Positions 34,516 to 42,982 of a stretch of DNA of 64,000 bases are shown piece by piece. Numbering within the stretch: the stretch's first letter is position 1; each line of letters opens with the position of its first letter. The stretch lies in assembly GCF_017165765.1 (NCBI RefSeq), contig NZ_JAFGZD010000003.1:62001-126000 (forward strand), written 5' to 3'. The stretch is from Pseudomonas capsici (GTDB taxonomy: Bacteria > Pseudomonadota > Gammaproteobacteria > Pseudomonadales > Pseudomonadaceae). The notes beneath the pieces are model-generated. The model did no database searches and was not told the DNA's origin. It was given only the letters and a program-made list of their open reading frames with translations. Made by a program: the position numbers and the translations under genes.

Positions 34516-35448
34516 ATGGATCGCCCGCGTTTTAAAGCCAGTTTTCTTCACCCCCGTTTCTGGCCGCTATGGCTGGGGTTGGGGCTCTTGTGGCTGATTG
34601 TCCAGTTACCGTTCCGAGTGCTGCTGGTGATTGGTCGTCTGCTGGGCGCGGCGATGTATTGCGTGGCCACTGATCGAAAATATATTGCCTCGCGCAACCT
34701 TGAACTGTGTTTTCCGCATTTGTCCGGCGCTGAGCGCAAGCGCTTGCTCAAGGAAAACTTTGCTTCCACCGGCATCGCCTTCTTCGAGATGGCCATGAGC
34801 TGGTGGTGGTCAAAGCGCCGTCTGGCAAAGCTTGCCCGCATCGAAGGGCTGGAGCATTTGCAGCGTGCCCAGCAGAACGGCGAGGGCGTGATTCTCATGG
34901 CCCTGCACTTCACCACTCTTGAAGTCGGTGCAGCCTTGCTGGGCCAGCAGCACACCATCGATGGCATGTATCGCGAGCACAAGAACCCGTTGTTCGACTT
35001 TATCCAGCGTCGTGGCCGCGAGCGGCATAACCTCGATTCTCTGGCTGTCGAGCGCGAAGACGTGCGCGGCATGCTCAAGCTGCTGCGTGCCGGCCGGGCC
35101 ATCTGGTATGCACCGGATCAGGACTACGGCGCCAAGCAGAGTGTGTTCGTGCCGTTGTTCGGCATTCAGGCCGCCACTGTCACGGCCACCAGCAAGTTCG
35201 CCAAGCTCGGACGTGCTCAGGTGGTGCCTTTCACCCAGCAACGTCTGGCCGATGGCAGTGGTTACAAACTGGTGATTCATCCGCCGCTGACGGATTTCCC
35301 CGGCCAGAGCGATGAAGAGGACTGTTTGCGCATCAATCAGTGGGTTGAAATTGCCATCACTGAATGTCCGGAGCAATATCTCTGGGCGCATCGACGTTTT
35401 AAAAGTCGACCTGAGGGTGAACCGAAGCTATACAAAAAACATAAATAA
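34516..35448 (+). CDS. htrB: Lipid A biosynthesis lauroyl acyltransferase (HtrB/LpxL family)
   Basis: The 310-residue product has one N-terminal membrane helix (FWPLWLGLGLLWLIVQLPF). It has the HX4(D/E) catalytic motif in MALHFTTLEVG, then MYREHKNPLFD and IWYAPDQDYGAKQSVFVPLFG, all family hallmarks. It adds a secondary acyl chain to the Kdo2-lipid A precursor at the inner membrane. It starts a short plus-strand unit with the patatin gene 33 bp downstream. Confidence 0.92.
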   Translation: MDRPRFKASFLHPRFWPLWLGLGLLWLIVQLPFRVLLVIGRLLGAAMYCVATDRKYIASRNLELCFPHLSGAERKRLLKENFASTGIAFFEMAMSWWWSKRRLAKLARIEGLEHLQRAQQNGEGVILMALHFTTLEVGAALLGQQHTIDGMYREHKNPLFDFIQRRGRERHNLDSLAVEREDVRGMLKLLRAGRAIWYAPDQDYGAKQSVFVPLFGIQAATVTATSKFAKLGRAQVVPFTQQRLADGSGYKLVIHPPLTDFPGQSDEEDCLRINQWVEIAITECPEQYLWAHRRFKSRPEGEPKLYKKHK

Positions 35449-35481
35449 AAAGAAATGGTTGTTCACTGAGGTCCGTTGTAG

Positions 35482-36666
35482 ATGCCAGATCGTGCAGTAG
35501 TGACAAATGCAGTGAACGAGAAAGAGTCGGTTACCGGGTTGATCCTGTCAGGAGGTGGCGCTCGCGCCGCCTATCAGGTCGGTGTACTGGCCGGGATTGC
35601 GGACCTTCTGCCAGCAGGCGCAGCCAACCCGTTTCCGGTGATCGTCGGCACGTCTGCCGGCGCTATCAATGCCGTGAAGCTGGCCAGTGGCGCGTTGCAC
35701 TTTCGTATCGCCATCCGCCAGTTGACCGAGTTCTGGCAGGCGTTTCGCAGCCATCAGGTGCTGCGCAGCGACTGGCCCGGCGTGATTCGTCAGGCCGGAC
35801 GTTTTTTCGGACGCAGCCTCACCGGCCTTGGACGTGACATCCCTGTCGCGTTGCTCAACAGTTCTCCCTTGCGCGAACTGCTCAACCAGCGGCTGGACCT
35901 CTCGGGCATCGATGCCGCCATCGACAGCAATCATCTGCGGGCCGTGGCGGTAACAGCCTTTGGCTACGAGTCCGGGCAGGCGGTGACCTTCTATCAGGGT
36001 GGCGGCACCATCGATCCCTGGTTGCGGCATCGACGCATCGGTCTGCCGACGCAATTGACCGTGGACCACCTGCTGGCCAGTTCGGCGATTCCTCTGCTGT
36101 TCGAGCCGGTCAAGATCGAGCATGAGTATTTCGGCGATGGTGCGGTGCGGCAGTCGGCGCCCATCAGCCCTGCGCTGCACCTGGGGGCCAACCGCGTGCT
36201 GGTGGTGGGTGTCAGCGGCAATCCGCGAGGCGTGCAGCCCAACAAGCAGATTCACAGGGCCACCAGCGGTATTCAGCCGAGCCTGGCGCAAATCAGTGGC
36301 CATATGCTCAACAGCACCTTCATCGACAACCTGGAAAGCGATATCGAACTGCTTGAGCGCCTGAACCTGATGAGCTCACTGCTGGCGGACGAGCGGGCCA
36401 GAAAGCAACCCGGCATGGCACCGGTCGATGTGCTGGTGATTTCCCCGAGCCAGCCACTGGACGAGATCGCCGCCCGGCACCGTCACGAACTGCCACCGGC
36501 ACTGCGCACCTTCCTGCGTGGTCCGGGTGCGACCAAGACCAGCGGTGCCAGCGTCTTGAGCTATCTGCTGTTCGAGGCGGGCTATTGCAGCGAACTGATC
36601 GACCTTGGTCGTCGCGATGCCATGGCCCAGAAGGATGAGTTGAAACGCTTCCTGCGCTTGCCGTAG
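35482..36666 (+). CDS. Patatin-like phospholipase
   Basis: The 394-residue protein has all patatin elements: an oxyanion loop LILSGGGARAAYQVGVLAG at residue 20, the nucleophile elbow GTSAG, and the catalytic dyad aspartate in FGDGAVRQ. No signal peptide is seen, so it is likely a cytoplasmic or membrane-surface lipid acyl hydrolase. Location directly after a lipid A acyltransferase gene suggests joint expression; a functional link is not shown. GAGG lies 11 nt before the ATG, a rather long spacing. Confidence 0.9.
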   Translation: MPDRAVVTNAVNEKESVTGLILSGGGARAAYQVGVLAGIADLLPAGAANPFPVIVGTSAGAINAVKLASGALHFRIAIRQLTEFWQAFRSHQVLRSDWPGVIRQAGRFFGRSLTGLGRDIPVALLNSSPLRELLNQRLDLSGIDAAIDSNHLRAVAVTAFGYESGQAVTFYQGGGTIDPWLRHRRIGLPTQLTVDHLLASSAIPLLFEPVKIEHEYFGDGAVRQSAPISPALHLGANRVLVVGVSGNPRGVQPNKQIHRATSGIQPSLAQISGHMLNSTFIDNLESDIELLERLNLMSSLLADERARKQPGMAPVDVLVISPSQPLDEIAARHRHELPPALRTFLRGPGATKTSGASVLSYLLFEAGYCSELIDLGRRDAMAQKDELKRFLRLP

Positions 36667-36720
36667 GCGCGGGTTCATTCGCGAGCGGATGCAATCTCGC
36701 AGATGAATCCGCTCCTACAG
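36667..36720. repeat. REP-like palindrome
   Basis: GCGGGTTCATTCGCGAGCGGAT and ATGAATCCGCTCCTACAG-like arms form an imperfect inverted repeat between the convergent patatin and pirin genes. It belongs to the same family as 30136-30175 and 31548-31588. Confidence 0.7.
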
Positions 36721-36729
36721 AGTGAACTG

Positions 36730-37599
36730 TCAGGCGGTCAACCGATCATCCCGGAAATCCCGCAGTGCCTGCTCGATCTCTTCGCGGGTATTCATCACGA
36801 ACGGCCCGTATTGCACCACTGGCTCGCGCAAGGGTTTGCCGGCAATCAGCAGCACCCGGGCACCGCCTGCACTGCTGATATGCAATTCGCCTTCGTCGCC
36901 CAGACGCACCAGACGGCTGGCAGCAACGGTTTGCGGGCAGCCTCCCACTTCGATGGAACCCTCGTAGACATAGAGCAACGCCCGATGCCCGGTAGGGATT
37001 CGCGGGCTGATGCTGCGGTCTGCTGGCAGATGAAAGTCGAAATACTGCGGCTCGGTATCCGGGCGTTGGACGGCCCCATCCTGTTGAATCTGACCATCGT
37101 CGAACCGGCCTGCAATGACCACTACATCGACGCCGGCGGCGGTGGTCAGGCGCGGAATGTTTTCAGGCTGGATGTCCTGATAACTGGCGTCCATCAACTT
37201 GTTCTTGCCCGGCAGATTTAGCCACAACTGGAAGCCGCGCATCACGCCTTCCTCCTGCTCGGGCATTTCGCTGTGAATGATCCCGCGCGCTGCCGTCATC
37301 CACTGCACGCCACCGCTCTGCAACAGACCGACATTGCCCATGTGATCTTCATGACGCATGCGGCCTTCGAGCATATAGGTCACGGTTTCAAAGCCGCGAT
37401 GCGGATGCGGCGGGAACCCGGCAATGTAGTCGTCCGGCTTGTCCGAACCGAACTCGTCGAGCATCAGGAACGGATCGAACTGCTCGACACCCTGGCCGCC
37501 AAATACCCGCGTCAGGCGCACACCGGCCCCGTCTGAAGTCGGTTGGCCAGCTTGTATCGATAACACTTTGCGAAACTGGGTCATGAAAAGGGCACTCAT
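36730..37599 (-). CDS. Pirin family protein
   Basis: The 289-residue bicupin has the pirin signature: DPFLMLDEFGSDKP, GFPPHPHRGFETVTYMLEGRMRHEDH with its metal-binding histidines, then VQWMTAARGIIHSEMPE. Some bacterial pirins have quercetinase activity or bind metabolic enzymes; the role here is open. Starts at 37599 (MSALF) and 37584 (MTQFR) are both possible and neither has a strong ribosome site. A single-gene unit. Confidence 0.88.
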   Translation of the reverse strand: MSALFMTQFRKVLSIQAGQPTSDGAGVRLTRVFGGQGVEQFDPFLMLDEFGSDKPDDYIAGFPPHPHRGFETVTYMLEGRMRHEDHMGNVGLLQSGGVQWMTAARGIIHSEMPEQEEGVMRGFQLWLNLPGKNKLMDASYQDIQPENIPRLTTAAGVDVVVIAGRFDDGQIQQDGAVQRPDTEPQYFDFHLPADRSISPRIPTGHRALLYVYEGSIEVGGCPQTVAASRLVRLGDEGELHISSAGGARVLLIAGKPLREPVVQYGPFVMNTREEIEQALRDFRDDRLTA

Positions 37600-37878
37600 G
37601 TTCAGGTGAGAATGGCACCATCTTAGTGTGAATGCTTCGATTGATGGGTTTGATTTTTGCCGCACATATATCTGGTTTTTTGATGGTTAAGCCAGTCCTT
37701 AGGCTTTCGATGACGTCCGAAGAGCGGAGAATCTTGGCGCGTTGATTTTTCCTACGGATATTTCGGAGGGTGACTGCATCCCTATTTTTTTAAATCGATA
37801 GATTGGTCGCCGCTAGAGCGGCCGTGGTCAGTCATTGACCGGGGATGCCAATACAAGTCATCAAGAAGAGAAGCAGGG

Positions 37879-38247
37879 ATGAATCATCTGTACAACGTGT
37901 TTGCAAAAACATTCGATTTCAGTGGCCGGGCGTCAAGGATGGAATTATTCGTCTTCGTCCTGATTTGTGCCGTGTTGTTCGCGGCGGCAGTGGCGATTGA
38001 TCTCAGTAACGACGGGTTTGATCCGGGAGAAGGCATCGGGGGCGCGACCGCTCTCCTGCTCGTGGCCATGTTCATGACCAATCTCTCTTTGAGTGTCAGA
38101 AGGCTGCACGACATCAATCTCAGCGGCTGGTTCGTGCTGGTCGGCCTTATTCCAATCGTGGGTCCGCTGGCCCAGATATCCTTGCTGTTTTTGCCAGGCA
38201 CCGAGGGTGTGAACGACTACGGTCCGGCACCTCATACCAAAGTTTGA
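37879..38247 (+). CDS. DUF805 small membrane protein
   Basis: The 122-residue product begins MNHLYNVFAKTFDFSGRASRMELF, the FxGRxxRxEF motif of DUF805. It has three membrane helices, with SVRRLHDINLSGWFVLVGLIPIVG between the second and third. The function of this widespread family is unknown. GCAGGG lies before the ATG. It is followed at once by a strong terminator, so it is a stand-alone gene. Confidence 0.88.
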   Translation: MNHLYNVFAKTFDFSGRASRMELFVFVLICAVLFAAAVAIDLSNDGFDPGEGIGGATALLLVAMFMTNLSLSVRRLHDINLSGWFVLVGLIPIVGPLAQISLLFLPGTEGVNDYGPAPHTKV

Positions 38248-38257
38248 AAGTGCCATG

Positions 38258-38295
38258 AAAAATGCCCGATCCGGTAACCTGGGTCGGGCATTTTT
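38258..38295 (+). terminator. Intrinsic terminator of the DUF805 gene
   Basis: AAAATGCCCGATCC pairs imperfectly at the loop with GGGTCGGGCATTTTT around a short loop. The T run follows directly, 11 bases after the stop codon. Confidence 0.9.
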
Positions 38296-38479
38296 GATTG
38301 CCGCATTGTTGATGCTTTTGGCGTTCAGCCTTGTATCTGTCTTTTAAAGCTTTGTAACAAATTGCCGACAACGCCCCGTGCGACTCTGACTTGCCTGGCA
38401 ATCGGAGCGCGATACGCATTCACGGTGGAATGCACGCCGGGCAGGGCTGCTGCTGAAAGAAATCGACGGACCACAGGCT

Positions 38480-41086
38480 TTGAATCGGAATTTTCAGAAA
38501 ACGCTATTGGCACTGATCGTGGGTGCCTGTGCTTGCCAGGCTTTTGCGCTGGATTACGACGTCAGTCAGGGGCGTAATGCGCTGAACAATCAGACCTTGA
38601 GCGGCGGGGTCAACCTGACCGGTCAGGTTTTGCTGCAATCGTCCACGAATGAAAGCATCTTTCAGTTCAGGCGCTCTGCACTGAGCGGTTCGTTCATCAA
38701 CGCCGCGGACATTACCGTCGATACGGGTGGCTTCGCTGTCCGGGCGCTGGAGTTCGGCGCAATGTTCGATCCTGTCACCGTTGGAATCAATAACGGTCCT
38801 GGTGGCGGTGGTTCGATTGATGGTGATCTGCGCAACGAGGGCTCTATCACGCTTCAAAGAGCCAACAGGGGCAGTGGCATCGATATCAGCAACATCAGTG
38901 TCACAGGCTCTATCGTCAATGCCGGCAAGATCCTGGTCGTTGAAGACAGCGTATCAAGCCTGTTCAACGGCGCAGAGGGCATTTACCTGCATGGCACACA
39001 AATCGCCGGTGACTTTATCAACTCGGGTTCCATTGAAGTGCACAGTGAGGATGCGGTTGGTCTGATCTTTGATTGGCATGGTTCTGCAATGTTGAGCGTG
39101 GGAGGGAAACTGCTTAACTCGGGTTCCATCCTGGCCGTGGGTGACAATTCCATAGGCATGGATCTGGAAGCCCCATCAGCGCCGCTGCACGTCGAAAACA
39201 GCGGTTCGATCATTGCCCGGGGTAATGCCTCCGAAGGCATAGCGTTGTGGGATGGCGCGCTCGATGTCCTGCATAACAGCGGTCGTATCAGTGCCTCCGG
39301 GGACAATGATGCGCACGCCATCATGGTTCAAGGTACCGATTTCACGACTACCAATGCTTCCGGTTCAAGAGGCATCGTAAACACCGGAACCATTACCTCT
39401 CAGGGCGATGCGATTGTGGTGACGAGAGATGCCTTGCCCGTCGGTTTTGAAATCAATCAGAGAGCAGGGCTGATCGCCAGTGATTTCGGCGCTGCCATCC
39501 GTGGTCGTAACCTGGCCACGCTGAACTGGTCCGGTGGCGAGATTCGTGGCGATCTGCTTGATATGGCCGCCGTGAATGTTCAGGGTGTGGCGACATTCAA
39601 GGGCGCGATCATCGACAGCAATGTCGTCGTGCAGCAAGGCGGTTCCCTGAATCTGGATCGTCCGGGCAGTTCCATCACCGGGAATCTGCAGCTTGCGAAT
39701 CAGGGGGCACTGGATATGCGATTGTCCGATAGCGTCGTGAATACCACGCCCTATCTGACCGTTGCCGGTGCTGCGACTTTTGCACCCGGTTCGCGTATCA
39801 CCCTGAGCGCCAACCCCGGTGATTTCACTCCTGTCGCCGAGGGTAAGACTTACGCCCTGCTGTCGGCTGCCAGTGTGCAGAACAGCGGCTTGAGCGTGAA
39901 CAGCGCTTCCGCCTTGCTTGATGTTGCCAGCTACAGCGTCGATGCCGATGCTGTGTCTGCCGTGGTCAGGCTCAAATCCGACCAGCAGGTGAGTCAGGAG
40001 CTGGACAGCTCTGGTGGCGACCAGCGTACACAAGGTCTGATCAATCGCTTCAAGAACAACGTCATTGGCCAGCTCGACAGCAATGATCGGGTGTTCCAGT
40101 CGTTCGCCAATGCCAGCACTGCGCAGGAACTGGCTGAACTGGGCAAACGCCTGTCGCCCGACGTCAGTCGTGGCGGAGTGGATGCAGCCCTGGCCGGGCA
40201 GGGGGCCAGCAGATCGGCACTCGATACCCGGATGACGGGATTGCGCAGTGGCCTTTCTTCAGGTGATGAACTGTCCGATACCGGCGTATGGATGCAGGCA
40301 TTGAACAGCAATATGGATCAGGACAGCCGCGGTGGTGTGGAAGGCTACTCGGCCAATGCCAGTGGCGTTGCAGTAGGCGTCGATGGTCGGTTCTCCTCGG
40401 GGGCGACCCTGGGCTTTGCCTACTCCTATGTGAATGCCAATGCGACCTCCGACATCGGCTACAAGACCGATGTCCAGGGTAATGCGCTGTCGCTGTATGG
40501 CAGTTGGGACCAGGGCAACTGGTTTGCCCAGGGCAGTGTTTCCTATGGGCGCAATGATAACGACAGTCGCCGCTATGTAGCTGGCACCCTGGCCAAGGGC
40601 AATTTCGACAGTGATGTCCTGAGCATCGGCACCCTGGCCGGCTATGGCTTGCGACTCAACGATCATGTGTTGCTGGAGCCGCGTGTTGCCGCACGGTATT
40701 CCAACGTACAGGTCGATGCCTATACCGAACACGGTTCGACTGCAGCGTTGCGCAACAGTGACCAGCGTTTTGAAACCGGGGAGGTTGGCGCCGGTTTGCG
40801 GGTTGCCAGCGAGGCTCCTTTGCTCGGCGGTACGCTGACGCCTGAACTGACTCTGATGGCGTATCACGACCTGATCGGTGACCGTATCAGCCAGACCTCG
40901 GCATTTGCTCAGGGTGGTTCGAGTTTCGTGGTCACGGGGGCCAAACCGGCTCGTGACAGTTACGAAGGTTCTGTGGGTGTGAGTTATGCCATCAGCGCAC
41001 TGACACTGGGGACCAGCTACACCTATCATGGCCGTTCGGGCTACGACGCTGAAACCCTGATGTTCAAGGCGCGTTACGCGTTCTGA
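38480..41086 (+). CDS. Autotransporter (type V secretion) with beta-helix passenger
   Basis: The 868-residue product starts at TTG with a signal peptide (MNRNFQKTLLALIVGACACQAFA). The passenger, about residues 25-560, is made of short repeats around INSGSI / LLNSGSI / VENSGSI / LHNSGRI / IVNTGTI, a pattern that forms a right-handed beta-helix. The C-terminal translocator barrel (about 590-868) has DTGVWMQALNSNMDQD, GVAVGVDGRFSSGATLGFAYSY and ends in FKARYAF with the terminal phenylalanine used by the BAM machine. The passenger shows no protease or esterase motif, so its activity (adhesin or other) is unknown. It stands alone between DUF805 and a REP element. Confidence 0.9.
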   Translation: MNRNFQKTLLALIVGACACQAFALDYDVSQGRNALNNQTLSGGVNLTGQVLLQSSTNESIFQFRRSALSGSFINAADITVDTGGFAVRALEFGAMFDPVTVGINNGPGGGGSIDGDLRNEGSITLQRANRGSGIDISNISVTGSIVNAGKILVVEDSVSSLFNGAEGIYLHGTQIAGDFINSGSIEVHSEDAVGLIFDWHGSAMLSVGGKLLNSGSILAVGDNSIGMDLEAPSAPLHVENSGSIIARGNASEGIALWDGALDVLHNSGRISASGDNDAHAIMVQGTDFTTTNASGSRGIVNTGTITSQGDAIVVTRDALPVGFEINQRAGLIASDFGAAIRGRNLATLNWSGGEIRGDLLDMAAVNVQGVATFKGAIIDSNVVVQQGGSLNLDRPGSSITGNLQLANQGALDMRLSDSVVNTTPYLTVAGAATFAPGSRITLSANPGDFTPVAEGKTYALLSAASVQNSGLSVNSASALLDVASYSVDADAVSAVVRLKSDQQVSQELDSSGGDQRTQGLINRFKNNVIGQLDSNDRVFQSFANASTAQELAELGKRLSPDVSRGGVDAALAGQGASRSALDTRMTGLRSGLSSGDELSDTGVWMQALNSNMDQDSRGGVEGYSANASGVAVGVDGRFSSGATLGFAYSYVNANATSDIGYKTDVQGNALSLYGSWDQGNWFAQGSVSYGRNDNDSRRYVAGTLAKGNFDSDVLSIGTLAGYGLRLNDHVLLEPRVAARYSNVQVDAYTEHGSTAALRNSDQRFETGEVGAGLRVASEAPLLGGTLTPELTLMAYHDLIGDRISQTSAFAQGGSSFVVTGAKPARDSYEGSVGVSYAISALTLGTSYTYHGRSGYDAETLMFKARYAF

Positions 41087-41186
41087 TATTCGCGTTCTGG
41101 CGGGAGCAGGCAGCCTTTGCAGTGCTTGGAAGGCTGCTCTGCTCAATCCGGTCTAAGCGCTTAAGGTCATCAATCACTTTGTGGGA

Positions 41187-41203
41187 GGCAGCTTGCTGGC
41201 GAC
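41187..41203. repeat. Single REP half-site
   Basis: GGCAGCTTGCTGGCGAC, identical to one arm of the palindrome at 22911-22952, stands alone between the autotransporter and the convergent lipoprotein gene. No inverted partner is seen nearby. Confidence 0.75.
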
Positions 41204-41232
41204 TTCAGTACACATGAAGTGACTGATCGGCA

Positions 41233-42048
41233 TCAGTCTGATCGACACTGAATCGGGCGGGAAAGCATTCGCCCATCAATCGCCTCCATGAGCGTTGCAT
41301 GGGAACCTGGCAGGCTGATGACTTCACTGCAGTCAGGCTGGGTTCTGGCGAGAAAACCTGTCAGCAGTACGGGCGGCACAACGGTATCGGTTGTTCCAAT
41401 GAAGTGCCGTTGCGCAATCTGTTTGAGTCGCAGGCTGTTTGCCAACGGGTCCAGCGAACCTTTCAAAGGAGAAAGTCCATGCAGCGCGACCCAGCCATGA
41501 GGGTCGACATTTCCGGCGATGGTCTGGATCTGTGCAATGTCATCTCGCCCTTCTGCGATCAATAACGCGATCGCAGCCCCTCCCGAATAGCCGATCAACT
41601 CGATCGAAGAGGCGTTGTAGCGACTCTTCAATTGGTCGATCACGTCGTTGAACGCTTCAATGACGTTCTGGCTGAACCTGGCATCTGTCCACACCTCACT
41701 GCCACAAGCCGTGGACCTCACAAACTGGCAAGGTCTGGCAACGTATGCTCCGGCGTGACTCGGATCGATGGCCAGGCGGACCATTTCTGTTTGCCGTGGC
41801 GAAGGATCAAGGCTTGGCTGGCTGCCCGTTGCCCAGGCTCGGCCATCCCCTTCGATGAAAATGCTCAATCGGCCGCCCTTGGGCAGCGAGCGAGGCGTAA
41901 CGATTTGCAGTGCAAAGGTGCGGGTTTCGAGCACGCTGGCTTCTGCGCCTCTGGCCTGAGCCCATGAATGGAGCTTTTCCTGCTGGCTGGCGCAGCCCGA
42001 CAGGATCAGGCCAGCTACCAGAGCCATTATCATGATTGACTGCTGCAT
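41233..42048 (-). CDS. Alpha/beta-hydrolase-like lipoprotein
   Basis: The 271-residue product has a lipoprotein signal with lipobox LILSGC near residue 19. The alpha/beta-hydrolase fold is suggested by the oxyanion strand LSIFIEGDGRAW and a nucleophile elbow ELIGYSGGAAIALL (about residue 150). A late histidine stands in LPGSHATLMEAI. The catalytic Ser-His pair looks intact, so an esterase or lipase role at the envelope is likely. The substrate is unknown. The ribosome site is weak and an internal start at 42036 is possible. It follows the mlaA operon on the same strand but a terminator lies between. Confidence 0.78.
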   Translation of the reverse strand: MQQSIMIMALVAGLILSGCASQQEKLHSWAQARGAEASVLETRTFALQIVTPRSLPKGGRLSIFIEGDGRAWATGSQPSLDPSPRQTEMVRLAIDPSHAGAYVARPCQFVRSTACGSEVWTDARFSQNVIEAFNDVIDQLKSRYNASSIELIGYSGGAAIALLIAEGRDDIAQIQTIAGNVDPHGWVALHGLSPLKGSLDPLANSLRLKQIAQRHFIGTTDTVVPPVLLTGFLARTQPDCSEVISLPGSHATLMEAIDGRMLSRPIQCRSD

Positions 42049-42117
42049 GAGGCTTCAACGCGGATGAAAAGGAGGTGATCCTGTACCTGAACCGATGCGA
42101 TGTCGAGCCTGTACAAA

Positions 42118-42157
42118 TGAAAAACGGCCAGCCCGATTACACCGGACTGGCCGTTTT
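42118..42157 (-). terminator. Intrinsic terminator of the hydrolase-mlaA operon
   Basis: AAAACGGCCAG (42121-42131) pairs with CTGGCCGTTTT (42147-42157). On the minus strand five T follow. It lies 16 bases after the mlaA stop. Confidence 0.9.
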
Positions 42158-42172
42158 CGTTCATGCATCCGC

Positions 42173-42982
42173 TTACTCGGCAATCTGCAACTTGCGCGAT
42201 TCTGTATAGACGTAGCGGACCTTTTCGTACTCGAACGGCGAGTTCAGCTGTCCATAGCGGAAGCTGGTGACATAGCGGCGGTCGATGGCGCGCAGCAGGG
42301 TGATTTCCGGGTGGTCGCTGCTGACCTCGGCAACGTTCAGGAAGTTGATCTGCGTTTCGGCGGCGTAGTCGAACACCAGGCCGCCGGTATCACGCAGGTT
42401 CGAAGGGCCGAACAGCGGCAGCACCAGATAAGGGCCTGCCGGTACGCCATAGAAGCCCAGGGTCTGGCCGAAGTCTTCGGTCTGACGTGGCAGACCCATC
42501 ATGGTGGCCGGGTCCCACAGGCCGGCGATGCCGATGGTGGTGTTGAGCAACAGACGCCCGGTGGTCTGCATCGAGCGCTGGCCCTTGAACTGCAGCAGGC
42601 TGTTCAGCAGATTGGACACGTCGCCCAGGTTACTGAAGAAGTTGCTGACGCCGCTGCGCACGAAACCCGGGGTGATGTAGCGGTAACCGTTGACTGCCGG
42701 CAGGAAAACCCACTCATCGAAACGGTAGTTGAAGTGGTAGACCCGACGGTTCCAGGATTCCAGTGGGTCGTAGACTTCCAGGGCGTTGATGGAAGCACGT
42801 TCGAATTCGCGCTGGTCCAGGCCCGGGTTGAATTGCAGGGACTTCAACGGCTGGGTGAAGCCATCGGCATCGAGGGTGCGCACCACGGTAGCGGGATGCT
42901 GGGCCTTGTTGCTGTCTGCGTCAGCGGCCTGGGCGGTGCCTGCACACAGCAGGGCGGCAAGGAGTAAAAGACGTTTAGCCAC
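42173..42982 (-). CDS. mlaA: MlaA (VacJ) outer-membrane phospholipid-removal protein
   Basis: The 269-residue product has the MlaA core: YDPLESWNRRVYHFNYRFDEWVFLPAVNGYRYITPG, then FFSNLGDVSNLLNSLLQ and TEDFGQTLGFYGVPAGPYLVLPLFGPSNLRD. MlaA removes mislocalised phospholipids from the outer leaflet and passes them to MlaC. GTG 42982 is chosen because GGAG lies 7 nt upstream and the signal peptide then begins at MAKRLLLLAALL. There is no clear lipobox, unlike the E. coli protein. It overlaps the upstream hydrolase gene by 8 bp. No mlaFEDCB genes are in the window. Confidence 0.92.
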   Translation of the reverse strand: MAKRLLLLAALLCAGTAQAADADSNKAQHPATVVRTLDADGFTQPLKSLQFNPGLDQREFERASINALEVYDPLESWNRRVYHFNYRFDEWVFLPAVNGYRYITPGFVRSGVSNFFSNLGDVSNLLNSLLQFKGQRSMQTTGRLLLNTTIGIAGLWDPATMMGLPRQTEDFGQTLGFYGVPAGPYLVLPLFGPSNLRDTGGLVFDYAAETQINFLNVAEVSSDHPEITLLRAIDRRYVTSFRYGQLNSPFEYEKVRYVYTESRKLQIAE

